This document shows positions 1 to 9,150 of a stretch of 61,288 nucleotides of DNA, in pieces. Each line of letters opens with the position of its first letter. Within the stretch, counting starts at the first letter, position 1. Origin of the DNA: Phenylobacterium sp. (lineage in GTDB: Bacteria > Pseudomonadota > Alphaproteobacteria > Caulobacterales > Caulobacteraceae); NCBI RefSeq assembly GCF_004299445.1, contig NZ_SCTC01000048.1, positions 1-61,288 on the forward strand, read 5' to 3'. The translations under genes and the position numbers were made by a program. The notes beneath the pieces are model-generated. The model searched no databases, was not told the origin of the DNA, and saw only the letters and a program-made list of their open reading frames with translations.

Positions 1-1
1 G

Positions 2-52
2 CCCTTCTTCCGCGGCATCGAAACTCTGACCGTCGTCGGCGAGCCCGGCTGA
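2..52 (+). CDS. C-terminal fragment of an upstream gene
   Basis: Seventeen codons enter from the left edge and end in TGA; the peptide ends TLTVVGEPG. It is too short to identify. A C-terminal tail of this kind would fit a cytochrome P450 or another redox enzyme, but that is a guess. The gene converges on the TonB-dependent receptor, whose stop lies 52 bases to the right. Confidence 0.4.
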   Translation, partial: PFFRGIETLTVVGEPG

Positions 53-104
53 ACCTGGCTCACCCCGTCGCTCTTTGACCGACAGACCGCAGAACTCAAC
101 TTCC

Positions 105-2276
105 TCAGAAGTTGGCGCGGAGTTCCAGGCCGATCTGACGCGGCGCGCCCCAGCTCACGAAGCGGGAGCCGAAATTGTCCGAGGAGCCCATGCGCACGAT
201 GTAGTCCTCGCCCGTCAGGTTGGTGGCGAAGGCGCGCACCCGGTAGGTCCCGTCGGGGCTGTCCCAGATGAGGGCGGCGTTCAGGATGGCATAGGCGTCC
301 TGTGCGTCGAGCGGGTCGTTGAACTCGCGGAAGTAGATCTTCGAGCGGTAGGAGAGATCGGCGCGCGCCGTGATCGGCCCGCCGGCGAGGATCGGATCCG
401 ACCGGTAGGCGACCCCGACGTTGATGGAAGTCTTGGGCGCGTTCGAGAGGTAGTTGCCGGCAACGTCCTGTGCGCCACGCGCCGGCGCCAGGGAGTCGAC
501 GTTCCGGAAATCGGTGAACTTCGCCCGCAGGAGCGAGACGTTGGCGTTGACCGTCCAGTGCCGGTCCGGCCGCCAGGCGCCCTCCACCTCGACGCCCTTG
601 ACCCGCGCGGCGGCGGCGTTGGTGATCAGCGACGTGAGGCCGACGGTCTGATTCAATTGCAGATCCGTATAGTCGTAGTAGAAGGCCGCGACATTGAGGG
701 TCAGCGCGCCGTCCAGCAGGCGGTTCTTCCAGCCGGCCTCATAGGAGGTGACCTTCTCGGGCCGAAACTGCTGGTTGCAGGCTGAGAAGTTGAAACCGCC
801 GACCTTGAAGCCCTTCGAGTAGGTCGCGAAGAGGTTGCTGTCCTCCGAAACGTCGTACTGGGCGCCGATCCGCGGCGTGGTCGAGTTAAAGGTGACGTCG
901 TTGGTCTGCAGGGGACAGGTGATCGTGCGCGGCGCCAGGTTGCCGAACTGCAGGTAGTTGCGCTGCGCCACCGATTGCTTGTCCTTGGAATAGCGCAAGC
1001 CGCCGATGATCCGGGCCTTGTCGCTGAGGTTGAAGGTGACGTCCCCGAACACCGCATAGGCCTTGGAGAGGTTCTTGTAGGTCTCGAAGAACAGGTCGCT
1101 GTTGGGCGGCAATGGAAAAATGCCAAGAAAGAAGTCGTAGTCGAGGACCTCGTACTTGTGGTCGCGCATGTAAAAGGCGCCCACAACCGCTTCGACCGGG
1201 CCCAAGGAGCCGGAGAGGTTTAGCTCCTGGGTAAATGTCCGTGCGCGCTCACGGCGGTGAGCCGGAAAGGCGCTCACGTTGATCGAGTCGTCGTCGCGGT
1301 CCTCGCGGTCGGCGATCCGCGAATAGCCGCTGATCGCCTTCAGTTGCGCCTCGCCCAACTCCCAGGTCAGGGTCGACGAGGCGCCTCCGAACTCGCGGTT
1401 GGCGGCGATCAGGTCGTTGGCCGAATTGCGCCGCGGCTTCAGCGGTACGATGGCGTTGGCGAGGTAGGGGTTGCGCGACACCGACAGCGGCGTCGGCGTG
1501 TTGTAGAGCGTGAAGTAGGACGTCGGGCCGGACGCCGTGAGGCCGTAGGCGGCCACGTCCCAGGTCAGGTCTTCGGTGACGTCGACCTGCACGCGCAGGC
1601 GCGCGGACGCGCTCTTGCCCTTGTCGACGTCCTGACCGCCGGGAATGACGTTCTTCACGAAACCTTCGGACCGCTGCCACCGGTCGGCGACCAGACGCAC
1701 ACGGATGCGGTCATTCACGGGCACGTTGATCACGCCCTGGATGCGGCTGTCCTCGTAGGTCGCGTAGCTGCCGAGGATGTAGCCCTCGAACGTGTCGCCC
1801 GGCGCCCTGGAGATGAAGTTCACGACGCCGCCGTTGGCGTTACGGCCGTAGAGCGTGCCCTGTGGGCCACGCAGCACCTCGACGCGTTCCACGTCGATCT
1901 GCGTGAGGTCGCCCATGGACGGCCTGGGCTGATAGACGCCGTCGGCGTGGATCGCCACGCCGGGGGCGCCCTGGTTCAGGCCGACGCCGCGGATGGTGAT
2001 GGCGGTCTGGCCGAGCAGGCGGCCGGCCTGCATGCTGGGCACGACGAACTGCAGGTCCGAAGGCTGGCTGATGCCGCGCGCCTCGAGCTCAGGGCCACCG
2101 ACCGCCGAGATCGCCGCGGGCACGTCCTGGAGATTGCTTTCGCGCTTCAGGGCGGTGACGACGAGTTCGGCGACCTCCGCGCCTTCGCCGCCCGTCTGGG
2201 CGAGGGCGGGCGAGGCGAGCAGGGCCGGCGCGGTCAGCGCGGACGCGCACATGAGAATGCGAAGCGATCGTTGCAC
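105..2276 (-). CDS. TonB-dependent outer-membrane receptor
   Basis: A 723-residue outer-membrane beta-barrel importer driven by TonB. The N-terminus is a signal peptide ending ALLASPALAQ. A plug domain follows (from about LQDVPAAISAV through TIRGVGLNQGAPG and VEVLRGPQGTLYGRNANGG), then a long barrel ending in the expected aromatic residue (LRANF). I chose the GTG start because a GGGGAGG ribosome site lies five bases upstream and the signal peptide starts there; an upstream in-frame extension has no signal-peptide character. It lacks an STN domain, so it does not signal to a sigma factor. It diverges from the tandem TetR gene and probably imports the substrate of the catabolic genes to its right. 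The substrate is unknown. Confidence 0.93.
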   Translation of the reverse strand: MQRSLRILMCASALTAPALLASPALAQTGGEGAEVAELVVTALKRESNLQDVPAAISAVGGPELEARGISQPSDLQFVVPSMQAGRLLGQTAITIRGVGLNQGAPGVAIHADGVYQPRPSMGDLTQIDVERVEVLRGPQGTLYGRNANGGVVNFISRAPGDTFEGYILGSYATYEDSRIQGVINVPVNDRIRVRLVADRWQRSEGFVKNVIPGGQDVDKGKSASARLRVQVDVTEDLTWDVAAYGLTASGPTSYFTLYNTPTPLSVSRNPYLANAIVPLKPRRNSANDLIAANREFGGASSTLTWELGEAQLKAISGYSRIADREDRDDDSINVSAFPAHRRERARTFTQELNLSGSLGPVEAVVGAFYMRDHKYEVLDYDFFLGIFPLPPNSDLFFETYKNLSKAYAVFGDVTFNLSDKARIIGGLRYSKDKQSVAQRNYLQFGNLAPRTITCPLQTNDVTFNSTTPRIGAQYDVSEDSNLFATYSKGFKVGGFNFSACNQQFRPEKVTSYEAGWKNRLLDGALTLNVAAFYYDYTDLQLNQTVGLTSLITNAAAARVKGVEVEGAWRPDRHWTVNANVSLLRAKFTDFRNVDSLAPARGAQDVAGNYLSNAPKTSINVGVAYRSDPILAGGPITARADLSYRSKIYFREFNDPLDAQDAYAILNAALIWDSPDGTYRVRAFATNLTGEDYIVRMGSSDNFGSRFVSWGAPRQIGLELRANF

Positions 2277-2433
2277 GGCCTCCCCCTTCACAATTCGCCC
2301 GCTCGTTTTCGGCGGCGCGGGGTCCGTGCGGCCTGGACCGCCGACCCTTACTTTGACACCCTGGAGCAAAGGATCGTCTGTTCGTGAAATGCCGTCAAGC
2401 GATTTGACATGCGGGTGCGCGTAGGGGCTGTTG

Positions 2434-3717
2434 ATGTCGAATTCCGCACGTGGTGAACCGCTCACCCTCATGCCAAGCAATCCATCTCAAAGTCGCGCGA
2501 CTCGCGGCGTGAAGCGGGCCAAGGTGCTCGCTGAGGCGGCGAAGGCGCTGAACCATCGCGGCGTGTCGCATACATCGCTGGCGGAGATCGCTCAGCGGGT
2601 CGGGGTTTCGCGCGCCGCGCTTTACTACTACTTCGAGGATCAGGAGGACTTGGTCTTCCAATGCTACCGCCAGTCCTGCGAACTGATGGGGCGGATGCTG
2701 CGGGAGGCGGAGCAGCGCGGCGGTGACGCGCTCGCGATCATCGACGCCTTCGTCGATGGAATGCTGCGCGAGGATGAGGCCGAGTTCGCGGCGCTGAGCG
2801 AGATGGCCTACCTGCGGCCCGATCAGCACAGCATCATCCTGGGCCTTTACGATTCCATCCATGCCAACGTTGCAGCGATCCTCCGGAAAGGCGCAGCGCG
2901 TGGCGAGACCCGGCCGTGCGATTTCCGCATCGTCGCGCAGGCCATTATCGGCCTCGTGTCCTGGATCCCACTGGCGCGACGCTGGCGTACGCGCGAGACG
3001 CTGAGCGACACCGATCTGGTGGCCGCAACCAAGGAGCTATTGCGCAGCGGCGTGGCCGCCGACCGCCGCGCCGAGGTCAGCTATCGACGGTTCGACCTGA
3101 CGCCGCCCGGCGTGCCAGTGAACCGGATCTTCGACTCCGAAGTCTTGGCGTCGGCGCGGCGGGAATCGCTGCTGGCGGCGGCGTCGTGGCTCTTCAACCT
3201 CAAGGGCGTGGACGCCACGTCCCTCGAGGAGATCGCCCTGTCGCGCGGGGTCACCAAGAAGGTCGTCTATCACAACGTCGGCGACAAGGAGACGCTGGTC
3301 ACTGAGTGCTACCGGCGATCCTTCCGCATCTACGAGGAGATCCAGGCGCGCGGGCGAGAGTTCAACGGCCCCAGGATCGAAGCGGTCTGCGCGCAAACCC
3401 ACGCCCTCGCAGAAAGCAGCTTGCGCGATGATATCGCCCCGCTGGCCCCGCTGGCCGGTTTCGAATCGCTCCCGGAAGCCACGCGTGAGGAGATTCATGC
3501 CTCCGCCGGCCGGATGATGGAGAGTTCTCTCGTCAGCTATCGTGCAGGTCAGGCCGAAGGGTCGATCCGACCGCTGAACACCCGGGCGATCCTCTCAATG
3601 CTCCCGGGTGTCTTCGAGTCGCTTCCGAAATGGTTCGATTCCTTCGACAGCGAGGAGCGGGGCCGGGCGCCCGCCGAACTCGCCGAGCTCGTCCGCATCG
3701 GTTTGCAGCCGATCTGA
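2434..3717 (+). CDS. tandem-domain TetR family regulator
   Basis: A 427-residue DNA-binding regulator with two complete TetR units in one chain. The first helix-turn-helix is near residues 35-75 (SLAEIAQRVGVSRAALYYYF, then DQEDLVFQCY). The second is near residues 250-290 (SLEEIALSRGVTKKVVYHNV, then DKETLVTECY). Ordinary TetR proteins are about 200 residues and act as dimers, so this length matches a covalent pseudo-dimer. The ATG at 2434 has AGGGG a few bases upstream; an ATG at 2470 is an alternative. It diverges from the TonB receptor and lies just before the monooxygenase operon, so it probably represses one or both. The ligand is unknown. Confidence 0.9.
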   Translation: MSNSARGEPLTLMPSNPSQSRATRGVKRAKVLAEAAKALNHRGVSHTSLAEIAQRVGVSRAALYYYFEDQEDLVFQCYRQSCELMGRMLREAEQRGGDALAIIDAFVDGMLREDEAEFAALSEMAYLRPDQHSIILGLYDSIHANVAAILRKGAARGETRPCDFRIVAQAIIGLVSWIPLARRWRTRETLSDTDLVAATKELLRSGVAADRRAEVSYRRFDLTPPGVPVNRIFDSEVLASARRESLLAAASWLFNLKGVDATSLEEIALSRGVTKKVVYHNVGDKETLVTECYRRSFRIYEEIQARGREFNGPRIEAVCAQTHALAESSLRDDIAPLAPLAGFESLPEATREEIHASAGRMMESSLVSYRAGQAEGSIRPLNTRAILSMLPGVFESLPKWFDSFDSEERGRAPAELAELVRIGLQPI

Positions 3718-3772
3718 CGCGCGTTGAAAATCCTGCCAGGACGTGTCGATGGCGGACGCAGGACCCTGACGC

Positions 3773-3801
3773 TTGACATGCGCTTTCTCGCGAGAGAGTT
3801 T
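3773..3801 (+). promoter_or_regulatory. putative promoter with a palindromic operator in the spacer
   Basis: TTGACA at 3773-3778 resembles a -35 box, with a weak -10 candidate 17 bases on. The perfect 10-bp palindrome TCTCGCGAGA (3786-3795) fills most of the spacer. A palindrome between -35 and -10 directly upstream of the monooxygenase, beside a TetR-type gene, is where a repressor would bind. No binding evidence is available. Confidence 0.4.
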
Positions 3802-3811
3802 GTGCACCGCA

Positions 3812-5602
3812 ATGTCAAATTCCCTCCCCGGCCCATCGCTCGACTTCGATCCTGACGCCCTTCGGACTCGCTACCGTGCAGAGCGGGACAGGCGCCTGCG
3901 CGCCGACGGAACCGCCCAGTACGTCCCGACGGTCGGCGCTTACTCCCGGTACCTCGACGATCCCTTTGCTGCGCCGCTGAGCCGCAAGGCGCTGAGCCTC
4001 GACCTCGACGTCCTGGTCATCGGCGGAGGGTTCGGAGGCCTGCTGGCGGCCGCACGGCTGCGCGAGGCCGGGGTCGAGGACCTCCGGATTGTCGAGAAGG
4101 GCGGCGACTTCGGCGGGACCTGGTACTGGAACCGATATCCAGGCGCCCAGTGCGATATCGAATCCTACGTGTACATGCCCCTGCTCGAGGAGATCGGGCA
4201 TGTGCCGACCGAAAAGTACGCGCACGGGCCCGAGATCCTGCGGCACAGCCAAGCGATCGGCCGGACGTTCGGCCTCTACGACCAGACGCTGTTCCAGACC
4301 GAAGTGACTGACCTGCGCTGGGACGAGACCGCCTCCCGCTGGATTGCCGCGACCAACCGGGGGGACCTGCTGCGCGCGCGGTTCGTCACCATGTCCACCG
4401 GCCCGCTGCATCGCCCCAAGCTGCCCGGCGTGCCCGGCATCGAGAGCTTCAAGGGGCACGCCTTCCACACCAGCCGGTGGGACTACGAATACACCGGCGG
4501 CGATACGAATGGCGCCCTGGTGAAGCTTAAGGACAAGCGGGTCGGTATCGTCGGCACCGGGGCCACCGCCGTGCAGTGCGTGCCGCACCTCGGCGAATGG
4601 GCCAAGCAGCTCTACGTGTTCCAGCGGACGCCCTCGTCCATCGACGTGCGCAACAACCGCCCCACCGATCCCGACTGGGCCAACTCTCTGAAGCGGGGTT
4701 GGCAGCAAGAGCGGATGGACAACTTCAACCAGTGGGTCTCTGGCGGCAGCGCCGATGTCGACCTCGTCGATGACGGCTGGACGGAAGTTCTCGGCCGGAT
4801 CGGTCGCCAGGGCCTCGGCGGCCCGGACGCCGCCGAGCGCCGGCAGCTCGCCGACTTCCAGAAGATGCAGCAGATTCGCGCCCGCGTGGACTGCATCGTC
4901 CACGACCCAGCGACGGCCGAGGCGCTTAAGCCCTGGTACAACCAGATGTGCAAGCGTCCCTGCTTCTCTGACGATTACCTGCCCACCTTCAATCGGCCGA
5001 CCGTGACCCTGGTGGACACGCGGGGTCGTGGCGTGGAGCGGATCACGGAGCGGGGCGTCGTCGCGGCCGGACGCGAGTACGAAGTGGACTGCCTGATCTA
5101 CGGCACCGGCTTCGAGTTCCAGACCGACTTCGCCCTGCGCACCGGCTACGAAATCCACGGCCGCGGCGGCCTGACCCTCACCGACAAGTACCGCAACGGA
5201 GCCTCCACCCTCTACGGCATCCATACGCGCGGCTTCCCGAACTGCTTCATCCTCGGCAATGCGCAACAGGCGAACACGCCGAACTTCACGCATATGCTCA
5301 ACGAGGTGAGCCGCCATGTGGCCCACCTGGTGCGGCACTGCCTGGACCGTCAGGTGGCGACGGTGGAGCCCTCGGCCGAGGCGGAACAGGCGTGGGTCGA
5401 CAACGTGATGTCGTTCGCCAACGCCCGGCGCGCCTTCGATGAGGAATGCACGCCCGGCTACTACAACAACGAGGGCATGCCGAGCGACCTACAAGTCCGC
5501 AACGGCTTCTACGGCGGAGGCTCCCTCGTGTTCATCAGACTGCTCAACGAATGGCGCGCCCGTGGCGACTTCGCCGGCATGGAGCTGTCGCCGCGGCCTT
5601 GA
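3812..5602 (+). CDS. Baeyer-Villiger-type flavin monooxygenase
   Basis: A 596-residue FAD and NADPH enzyme that would insert oxygen next to a ketone, giving an ester or lactone. The FAD Rossmann motif GGGFGG is at residues 71-76. The fingerprint of this class is seen as [13 protein letters not shown] near residue 213. The NADPH Rossmann motif [11 protein letters not shown] is near residue 243. An N-terminal extension of about 65 residues resembles that of cyclohexanone- and phenylacetone-type enzymes. The ATG at 3812 is preferred over one 39 bases upstream because the latter lies inside the putative promoter. A serine hydrolase follows 16 bases after the stop, consistent with hydrolysis of the ester product. 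Confidence 0.93.
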   Translation: MSNSLPGPSLDFDPDALRTRYRAERDRRLRADGTAQYVPTVGAYSRYLDDPFAAPLSRKALSLDLDVLVIGGGFGGLLAAARLREAGVEDLRIVEKGGDFGGTWYWNRYPGAQCDIESYVYMPLLEEIGHVPTEKYAHGPEILRHSQAIGRTFGLYDQTLFQTEVTDLRWDETASRWIAATNRGDLLRARFVTMSTGPLHRPKLPGVPGIESFKGHAFHTSRWDYEYTGGDTNGALVKLKDKRVGIVGTGATAVQCVPHLGEWAKQLYVFQRTPSSIDVRNNRPTDPDWANSLKRGWQQERMDNFNQWVSGGSADVDLVDDGWTEVLGRIGRQGLGGPDAAERRQLADFQKMQQIRARVDCIVHDPATAEALKPWYNQMCKRPCFSDDYLPTFNRPTVTLVDTRGRGVERITERGVVAAGREYEVDCLIYGTGFEFQTDFALRTGYEIHGRGGLTLTDKYRNGASTLYGIHTRGFPNCFILGNAQQANTPNFTHMLNEVSRHVAHLVRHCLDRQVATVEPSAEAEQAWVDNVMSFANARRAFDEECTPGYYNNEGMPSDLQVRNGFYGGGSLVFIRLLNEWRARGDFAGMELSPRP

Positions 5603-5618
5603 GGGGCGGGAGGAAGAC

Positions 5619-6788
5619 ATGCATCTGCCAAGCTCGGCGATCGCGGTCAGCGGGACCACCGATCCAGCCTTCGCCCTGGTCGCGGAGGTGTTCCGCGAGA
5701 ACTTTCGACCCGAGGCGGCCTCCCCCGAAATCGGCGCCGCCTTCGCCGTGTACGCGGATGGACGGTGCGTAGCGGATCTCTGGGGCGGGCTGAGGGACCC
5801 CGCCACGCAGGCGCCGTGGACGCCGGACACCCTGGTGAATGTCTGGTCGACCACCAAGGGCGTCATGGCCATCGCGGTCGCCCAGCTCGTGGCCGCGCGC
5901 AAGCTCGACTACGACGCCCCGGTCGCCCGGTACTGGCCGGAGTTTGCGGCCGAAGGGAAGGACGCGATCACCGTCGGCCAAGTGATGTCGCACCAGTCCG
6001 GCCTCAACGGCTTCGTCGTCCCGACGACGCTGGAGGACTTCGGCGACTGGGCTCTGGTCACCGGACGACTGGCCGCCCAGGCGCCGTTCTGGCCGCCGGG
6101 CGAAAAGAACAGCTATCACGCCATGACCTACGGCTTCCTGGCTGGCGAGATCGCCCGCCGGGCGAGCGGCCTGATGCCCCGCGATCTGATCGCCGCGGCG
6201 ATCGCTGGTCCGCTGGATGCGGACTTTCAGATCGGCGCCGCGCAGGTCGACTGGGAGCGCGTCGCCCCCCTGACGCCGCCGGCGCCGCCGCCTGCGGGCG
6301 CGCCGGCGGCGGCGTTCGATCCCCTCGCGGTGGCCGCCGTCGTGAACCCGCAGCTGCGCGGCGATGACGCGAACCGGGCGGACTGGCGTTCAGCGCAGAT
6401 CCCGGCCGGCAACGGCCACGCTACGGCGCGGGCGCTCGCCCGCATCTACGGCGCCCTCGCGAACGGCGGCCGCCTGGACGGGGCAAGCCTGCTCTCGCCG
6501 GCCGGTATCGACGCCATGACCGCCGTGCGCACCGATCGCGACGACCTCTTGCTCGGCGCGGGCGCCTGGGCGGCGGGGATGATGATCAACCGCGGCGGCC
6601 TGTTCGGCCCGGGCCCGCGGGCCTACGGCCACTGTGGCTGGGGTGGCTCCTACGGCTACGCGGATCCCGACCTCCAGGTGGCGGCCGGCTACACCCCGAA
6701 CCGGATGAACGCCGGCGTCCTGCAGGATCCGCGCGGCATGGCCCTGGCCGCCGCCGTGGCCGAGTGCGCCGGCCGGGCCGGCAGATAG
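5619..6788 (+). CDS. serine hydrolase, beta-lactamase/EstB-like family
   Basis: A 389-residue cytoplasmic hydrolase of the class C beta-lactamase fold. The nucleophile motif STTK is at residues 77-80, a tyrosine motif (YHAMTYG) is near 165, and the third motif HCGWGG is near 337. Family members next to Baeyer-Villiger enzymes usually act as esterases or lactonases rather than antibiotic-degrading enzymes. No signal peptide is present, which argues against a periplasmic beta-lactamase. The ATG at 5619 follows GGGAGGAAG, a strong ribosome site, and starts 16 bases after the monooxygenase, so the two are probably co-transcribed. Confidence 0.9.
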   Translation: MHLPSSAIAVSGTTDPAFALVAEVFRENFRPEAASPEIGAAFAVYADGRCVADLWGGLRDPATQAPWTPDTLVNVWSTTKGVMAIAVAQLVAARKLDYDAPVARYWPEFAAEGKDAITVGQVMSHQSGLNGFVVPTTLEDFGDWALVTGRLAAQAPFWPPGEKNSYHAMTYGFLAGEIARRASGLMPRDLIAAAIAGPLDADFQIGAAQVDWERVAPLTPPAPPPAGAPAAAFDPLAVAAVVNPQLRGDDANRADWRSAQIPAGNGHATARALARIYGALANGGRLDGASLLSPAGIDAMTAVRTDRDDLLLGAGAWAAGMMINRGGLFGPGPRAYGHCGWGGSYGYADPDLQVAAGYTPNRMNAGVLQDPRGMALAAAVAECAGRAGR

Positions 6789-6797
6789 GAGTCGTCC

Positions 6798-7868
6798 ATG
6801 AAGAGCGCGCTTATCGCGGTGAGCGTCTGGCTGCTGGCGGGCCCCGCGCTGGCCCAAGCCGCATGGACGCCGCCGCGCAACGCGTCAGGCCAGTCCGACC
6901 TGGAAGGCGCCTGGAGCAACGCGACCATCACGCCCCAGGTCCGGCCGGCGAAGTTCGGCGCCCGGCTGGTGATGACGCTCCAGGAGGCTCGTGAGGCCGA
7001 GGGCGCCGCCGAGGCTCAGGTCGAGCGCGGCAATCAGGCGACCGACCCGGACGCCCCTGTCGTCGAGGACGGCCGGGTCGGCGGCTACAACCGCGGCTTC
7101 CTCGATCCGGGGACGCGCGTGATGCGGGTCGCCGGACAGCCGCGCACCTCGATCCTGACTACGCCCGACGGCCGCCCGCCGGCGCCGAAGACCGGCGCGG
7201 CGATGTCGGAGGAACAGCTGAGGTACCTGACCGTCGCGACGCCCTACATCCTCGACGCCTACGGCTCGGTGGCGGGCGAGGACGAGAGCCAGTCGCAGGC
7301 GCGGCGCTACGACAATCCCGAGGAGATGTCCCTGGGCGAGCGCTGCCTCGCCTCGTTCGGCCGCAACGGGCCGCCGCCGATGCTGCCCAATGGCTTCTAC
7401 AACAACAACTACCAGATCGCGCAGAACCGGGACGAAGTCCTGATCGTGATCGAGATGGCCCACGACGCCCGCCACATCCGGTTGAACGACCGCAAGCACC
7501 TACCGGCCCACATCCGTCCCTGGTTCGGGGATTCTATCGGCTGGTGGGACGGCGACACCCTGGTGGTGGAGACCACCAACTTCCCCAAGATCCAAGCGTA
7601 CATGGGATCCTGGGAGAGGCTGAAGGTGACGGAACGCTTCCGCCGGGTGGCCAAGGACCGGCTGCACTACCAGTTCAAAGTCGAGGACCCCTCGATCTGG
7701 GTGGAACCCTGGGGCGGCGAATACGAGTTCGCGGCCCTGCAGGGGCTGGTCTACGAATACGCTTGCCACGAAGGCAACTACGCCATGCCGGGCATACTCG
7801 CCGGCTCACGCGCCGCCGACCGCGCGGACGCAGAGGTGAGGTCGCCGGGGGCTTCGGAGCCCCGCTAG
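6798..7868 (+). CDS. secreted protein of unknown function
   Basis: A 356-residue protein with a clear signal peptide (SVWLLAGPALAQA). The mature start WTPPRNASGQSDLEGAWSNATIT resembles a widespread family of periplasmic proteins with no known function that often neighbours aromatic or steroid catabolic genes. The middle contains repeated Trp/Gly strands (GWWDGDTLVVETTNF), suggesting a beta-rich fold. The start is nine bases after the hydrolase stop, so it is likely the last gene of the monooxygenase operon. I cannot assign a reaction. Confidence 0.8.
   Translation: MKSALIAVSVWLLAGPALAQAAWTPPRNASGQSDLEGAWSNATITPQVRPAKFGARLVMTLQEAREAEGAAEAQVERGNQATDPDAPVVEDGRVGGYNRGFLDPGTRVMRVAGQPRTSILTTPDGRPPAPKTGAAMSEEQLRYLTVATPYILDAYGSVAGEDESQSQARRYDNPEEMSLGERCLASFGRNGPPPMLPNGFYNNNYQIAQNRDEVLIVIEMAHDARHIRLNDRKHLPAHIRPWFGDSIGWWDGDTLVVETTNFPKIQAYMGSWERLKVTERFRRVAKDRLHYQFKVEDPSIWVEPWGGEYEFAALQGLVYEYACHEGNYAMPGILAGSRAADRADAEVRSPGASEPR
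7848..7863 (+). terminator. possible stem-loop at the end of the operon
   Basis: GGGGCT-TCGG-AGCCCC forms a six-pair stem with a four-base loop, ending just before the stop codon of the secreted protein. No T run follows, so an intrinsic terminator is not proven. It lies between two convergent transcription units. Confidence 0.3.
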
Positions 7869-7945
7869 CTAGCGAGTGGCATCAGCCGCAGACTGAGGGA
7901 ATCCGCACGGCATCGGCCCAATGGCGTTCGGTGAAACGCAGATCT

Positions 7946-9148
7946 CTAGATCACGCCCTCCCTACGTAGCGCCTCGACCTCCTCCCCGACCAGCCCGAGG
8001 AGCTCCCGATAGACTTCGGCATTGTCCTGGCCCGCGGCGGCGCTGGGGGTGGCCGGCGTCTGGGCCGTGCCGTGGTAACGCATAGGGCTGCCGGGGACCG
8101 CGATGCGGCCCAGCCGCGGGTGGTCGATATCCTCAATCATGCCGCGGCCGCGCATGTGAGCGTTGTCCAAGACTTCGGTCAGCTCCCGCACTGGAGCCGA
8201 GGGAACCCGGTGCGCGCCCGTAGCCTCGAAAATCTCCGCCCGCGTGAGGCCGGACGCCCAGGCCTCTACAGCCGCGTCGGTTGCGGCCATGTTCTTCACC
8301 CGGTCGCTGTTACGGGCGAAGCGCGGATCGTCCGCGAGTTCCGGCCGGCCCATGGCCGTGCAGAGATTGGCCCAGTGCTCGTCGTTGTTGCAGATGATGG
8401 CGAACCAGCCGTCCTGACAGGCGTAGACGTTGTAGGGCGAGACGGCGAGGCCGCTGTGGCGGTTCCCCGTCCGACCGATGGGATTGTCCCGATTGGTGTG
8501 CAGCATGCCGAGGCTTGAGGCCAGGGTCGGGAACATGGCCTCGATCATCGCCACTTCCACCAGCCGTCCAAGGCCCGTGCGCTCGCGCTCGTAGAGCGCG
8601 GTGACGATTGCGCCATAGAGGTGGGTCCCCGACAGGAAGTCGGCGATCGCGGGCCCGGCCTTCACCGGGGGTCCGTCGGCGAAGCCGGTGACCGCGATGG
8701 CGCCGGATGCGGCCTGGATGGTGATGTCCATCGCCAGGTTGTCGCGCTCGGGGCCGGTCAGGCCGTAGCCCGTGGCCGAGGCGTAGATCAGCCGGGGATT
8801 GTCGGCCATCAGCACGGCGGCGCCCACGCCCAGCTTGTGCATCACCCCGGGGGCGAAATTCTCCAGGAGCACGTCGGCTTTTCGCGCCAGCGCCCGCATC
8901 AGCTCGGCGCCGCGCGGGCTCTTGAGGTTGAGCGTAATGGTGCGCTTGTTGGAGTTGAGCATGGCCAGCGGCAGCGACGCGCCGCCGCCCAGCGCCTCGC
9001 GGGCACGCAGGGGCTCGCCGTGCGGCGGCTCCACCTTGATCACGTTCGCGCCGGCTTTCGCAAGCAAGAGGCCCGCATAGGGCCCCTGATAGACCTGGCC
9101 CAGGTCGATGACCGTGACGCCGGCGAGCGGGGGAGGACGGTCCGCCAT
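7946..9148 (-). CDS. CoA-transferase, CaiB/BaiF family (class III)
   Basis: A 400-residue enzyme that moves CoA between a donor thioester and an acid. The N-terminus has the family signature VTVIDLGQVYQGPYAG with KVEPPHGEP, followed by LLENFAPGVMHKLGVG; the catalytic aspartate expected after the GLTGPERDNLAMDITIQA segment is present. The start lies two bases after the acyl-CoA dehydrogenase stop, so the two are co-transcribed. Its likely role is to activate a carboxylic acid from the hydroxylation/oxygenation branch for beta-oxidation. Confidence 0.93.
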   Translation of the reverse strand: MADRPPPLAGVTVIDLGQVYQGPYAGLLLAKAGANVIKVEPPHGEPLRAREALGGGASLPLAMLNSNKRTITLNLKSPRGAELMRALARKADVLLENFAPGVMHKLGVGAAVLMADNPRLIYASATGYGLTGPERDNLAMDITIQAASGAIAVTGFADGPPVKAGPAIADFLSGTHLYGAIVTALYERERTGLGRLVEVAMIEAMFPTLASSLGMLHTNRDNPIGRTGNRHSGLAVSPYNVYACQDGWFAIICNNDEHWANLCTAMGRPELADDPRFARNSDRVKNMAATDAAVEAWASGLTRAEIFEATGAHRVPSAPVRELTEVLDNAHMRGRGMIEDIDHPRLGRIAVPGSPMRYHGTAQTPATPSAAAGQDNAEVYRELLGLVGEEVEALRREGVI

Positions 9149-9150
9149 GC

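Noticed and set aside
3815..5338. A 507-codon minus-strand frame opposite the monooxygenase
   Set aside because: Composition is typical of an antisense shadow (His/Val/Gly/Arg-rich) and it lacks a ribosome site or any motif.
5619..6788. An antibiotic-resistance beta-lactamase
   Set aside because: No signal peptide, and the gene is in an operon with a Baeyer-Villiger monooxygenase, so an esterase or lactonase role is more likely.
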